A stretch of DNA of 8,784 bases from Bacteroidia bacterium (GTDB lineage: Bacteria; Bacteroidota; Bacteroidia; NS11-12g; UBA9320): assembly GCA_029253325.1 (NCBI GenBank), contig JAQWZS010000151.1, positions 1 to 8,784 of the forward strand, written 5' to 3'. Position numbers and translations under genes: made by a program. The notes beneath the pieces were generated by a model. The model had not been told where the DNA came from. It did not search any database and saw nothing but the letters and a program-made list of their open reading frames with translations. Shown here in pieces: positions 7,613 through 8,784 of the stretch (position 1 is the first letter of the stretch; each line of letters opens with the position of its first letter).

Positions 7613-8347
7613 CTATGCTTCTTTGGAAGAAGAAGTAGCAATTGAATAAACTACTAAACCAAAACCAATTTTATTGATAGCATCAGCAATGTTGTAGAAT
7701 AAATCTACGTTTGTTGAATCCCATCCTAAGGAAGTATTCAACCAACCACCTGGCATACACATGTAACCAATTGGATAGATAGCCCATCCAACTAATACAA
7801 ACCAAGCTAAAGTTCTTACACCGGTTTTAACTGCAGCAGACTCACTTTTTGCAGCAAGTTGTGCAACTTCACCAAACCAAGCAGCGTGTAATACATACAA
7901 GTAACCAATAGTAGATAATACACCCCAAGTTACAGAATGAGTAGTACTTCCACCTTCTGGATTGAAAGACTCACCAATGTAACCGGCAATTAGCATCCAT
8001 ACAGAAGCTAAAATAAGCTTCCATAGCAAGCTTTTCTTGGCACCAGCTAATTTAGTTAGTAAGTAGAATTCTACACACATTAAAGGCACAGTCAGAATCC
8101 AATCAACATATCTAAAGAATGTTGGGGATGCATTGTGTGTGAGATAGTAATCTCTCATGTAGTAATAATGAACGGCAGCAATACCAGTAATTAAAGCTGA
8201 TACAAGTAGAGACATCTTCCACTTAGCATCAACAGAGTTTCTTTCTACGAAGAAAAATACAGATGCTGCAAACATGGCCATAAAGCCAATAAAAAAGGTA
8301 AAACCAACATAATCGTCTGGTTTCATTAAAGGAATTTCTAATAACAT
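7613..8347 (-). CDS. Proteorhodopsin, light-driven proton pump, green-tuned
   Basis: This 244-residue, seven-helix microbial rhodopsin of the inner membrane binds retinal and pumps protons out in light. Helix C reads RYVDWILTVPLMCVEF, giving the proton-pump triad D82-T86-E93 (D97, T101, E108 in classic proteorhodopsin) and not the NDQ triad of sodium pumps. H60 corresponds to the counter-ion partner H75. The retinal Schiff-base lysine is K226 in DAINKIGFG, with D222 as second counter-ion. The spectral-tuning position is M90, a residue linked with green absorption. The ATG at 8347 (MLLEIPLMKPDDYVGF) gives normal length. A TTG at 8410 would add 21 residues without membrane or signal character. 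The gene is monocistronic, with its own terminator. No retinal-forming blh gene is visible in the window. Confidence 0.97.
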   Translation of the reverse strand: MLLEIPLMKPDDYVGFTFFIGFMAMFAASVFFFVERNSVDAKWKMSLLVSALITGIAAVHYYYMRDYYLTHNASPTFFRYVDWILTVPLMCVEFYLLTKLAGAKKSLLWKLILASVWMLIAGYIGESFNPEGGSTTHSVTWGVLSTIGYLYVLHAAWFGEVAQLAAKSESAAVKTGVRTLAWFVLVGWAIYPIGYMCMPGGWLNTSLGWDSTNVDLFYNIADAINKIGFGLVVYSIATSSSKEA

Positions 8348-8352
8348 AGATT

Positions 8353-8360
8353 CAAATGTA
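8353..8360 (-). promoter_or_regulatory. Putative -7 promoter element of the rhodopsin gene
   Basis: TACATTTG on the minus strand matches TAnnTTTG exactly and ends five bases before the ATG at 8347. No TTG lies 17-23 bases upstream; that stretch is A/T-only (AAAAATATATATAC). The predicted mRNA would have almost no leader. Confidence 0.45.
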
Positions 8361-8784
8361 GGTAAGTATATATATTTTTTGTTGAACTTTTTAGTGCAAA
8401 CGTTAAACAATATATATCAACCAATCTCAAATTCTAGGCTTCTCGCTGGATGGGTGATGCAAAAAAAATAATTTAATCCGCTTCTAAACAGTGTTTTGTG
8501 AATGATATTATCCTTTATGAATGAAGATTTCTGTTCTCCGCTATTGTATTTGTCAATGCAGGCATAATTAAAATTTTTACTATCATTTTATGTTACGAAA
8601 GTGTTATAAATGGAAAAATAAAATACCCTTTCCATACTTTAAACAGATGATTTCGGTTACAACTACTGCAGGATTTGTATTGCGGTCTTTGAGATTGGCT
8701 TGGGGAATTGTTATGTGAGCGCGAGGAGGACTCACTGTTGACATTATTTGATTTACTATTGTCATCCAGATAAGTATTTCCGCA
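8361..8784. other. Stretch without an assignable gene; possible tail of a minus-strand gene at the right edge
   Basis: From 8361 to about 8592 I find no convincing reading frame, RNA gene or terminator on either strand. From the right edge two minus-strand frames stay open: one ends with TAA at 8593 (63 codons, Ser/Asn-rich with a CSSC motif), the other with TAA at 8604 (about 59 codons, including PPRAHITIPQANLKD). They overlap, so at most one is coding. I recognise neither, and neither has a start or homology I can name. The plus strand has only short frames, such as 8648-8719. Confidence 0.3.

Noticed and set aside
7613..8347. Sodium-pumping (NDQ) rhodopsin
   Set aside because: Helix C carries D, T and E at the three key positions, the proton-pump pattern.
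8348..8410. N-terminal extension of the rhodopsin from a TTG at 8410
   Set aside because: It adds 21 residues with no signal or membrane character. The ATG at 8347 gives the usual family length, and the -7 promoter element lies inside the extension.

Overview
The window is AT-rich, and every recognisable gene lies on the minus strand. It suggests a marine Bacteroidota, probably a flavobacterium-like lineage. The grounds are a green-tuned proteorhodopsin, a giant secreted adhesin ending in the gliding-motility-type (type IX secretion) C-terminal domain, and exact matches to the Bacteroidota -7 promoter element TAnnTTTG in front of three transcription units.

Layout in the direction of transcription, right to left. 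(1) 8784-8361 has no assignable gene. Two overlapping minus-strand frames stay open to the right edge, and at most one is the tail of a gene lying outside. (2) 8347-7613 is a proton-pumping proteorhodopsin, followed by a textbook intrinsic terminator. (3) 7472-5763 is a umuD-umuC operon with no gap between the genes, encoding the self-cleaving UmuD and the Y-family polymerase UmuC (Pol V). It ends at a second intrinsic terminator. (4) 5696-3441 is a tight hddA-hddC-gmhB/hddB operon that would convert a heptose 7-phosphate into GDP-activated D-glycero-alpha-D-manno-heptose for a surface glycan. The isomerase gmhA is not in the window, and the phosphatase has lost the usual zinc-binding cysteines. 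(5) 3368-1 is the first 1122 codons of a large secreted adhesin: signal peptide, N-terminal THxxGG/YRDC/CCR region, an Ig/cadherin-like segment, six PKD-like repeats, FN3-like segments, and the first residues of the type IX sorting domain. It runs off the left edge.

How the genes relate. The rhodopsin, umuDC, hdd and adhesin units look like four separate transcription units arranged head to tail. The heptose operon and the adhesin both concern the cell surface; the rhodopsin and umuDC belong to energy capture and DNA-damage tolerance. I see no strong sign of one wholly new system. The most unusual signal is regulatory: in all three units with an exact TAnnTTTG element, the element ends only 5 to 9 bases before the start codon, implying nearly leaderless mRNAs. 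umuD instead has a possible ordinary leader with a Shine-Dalgarno-like site.
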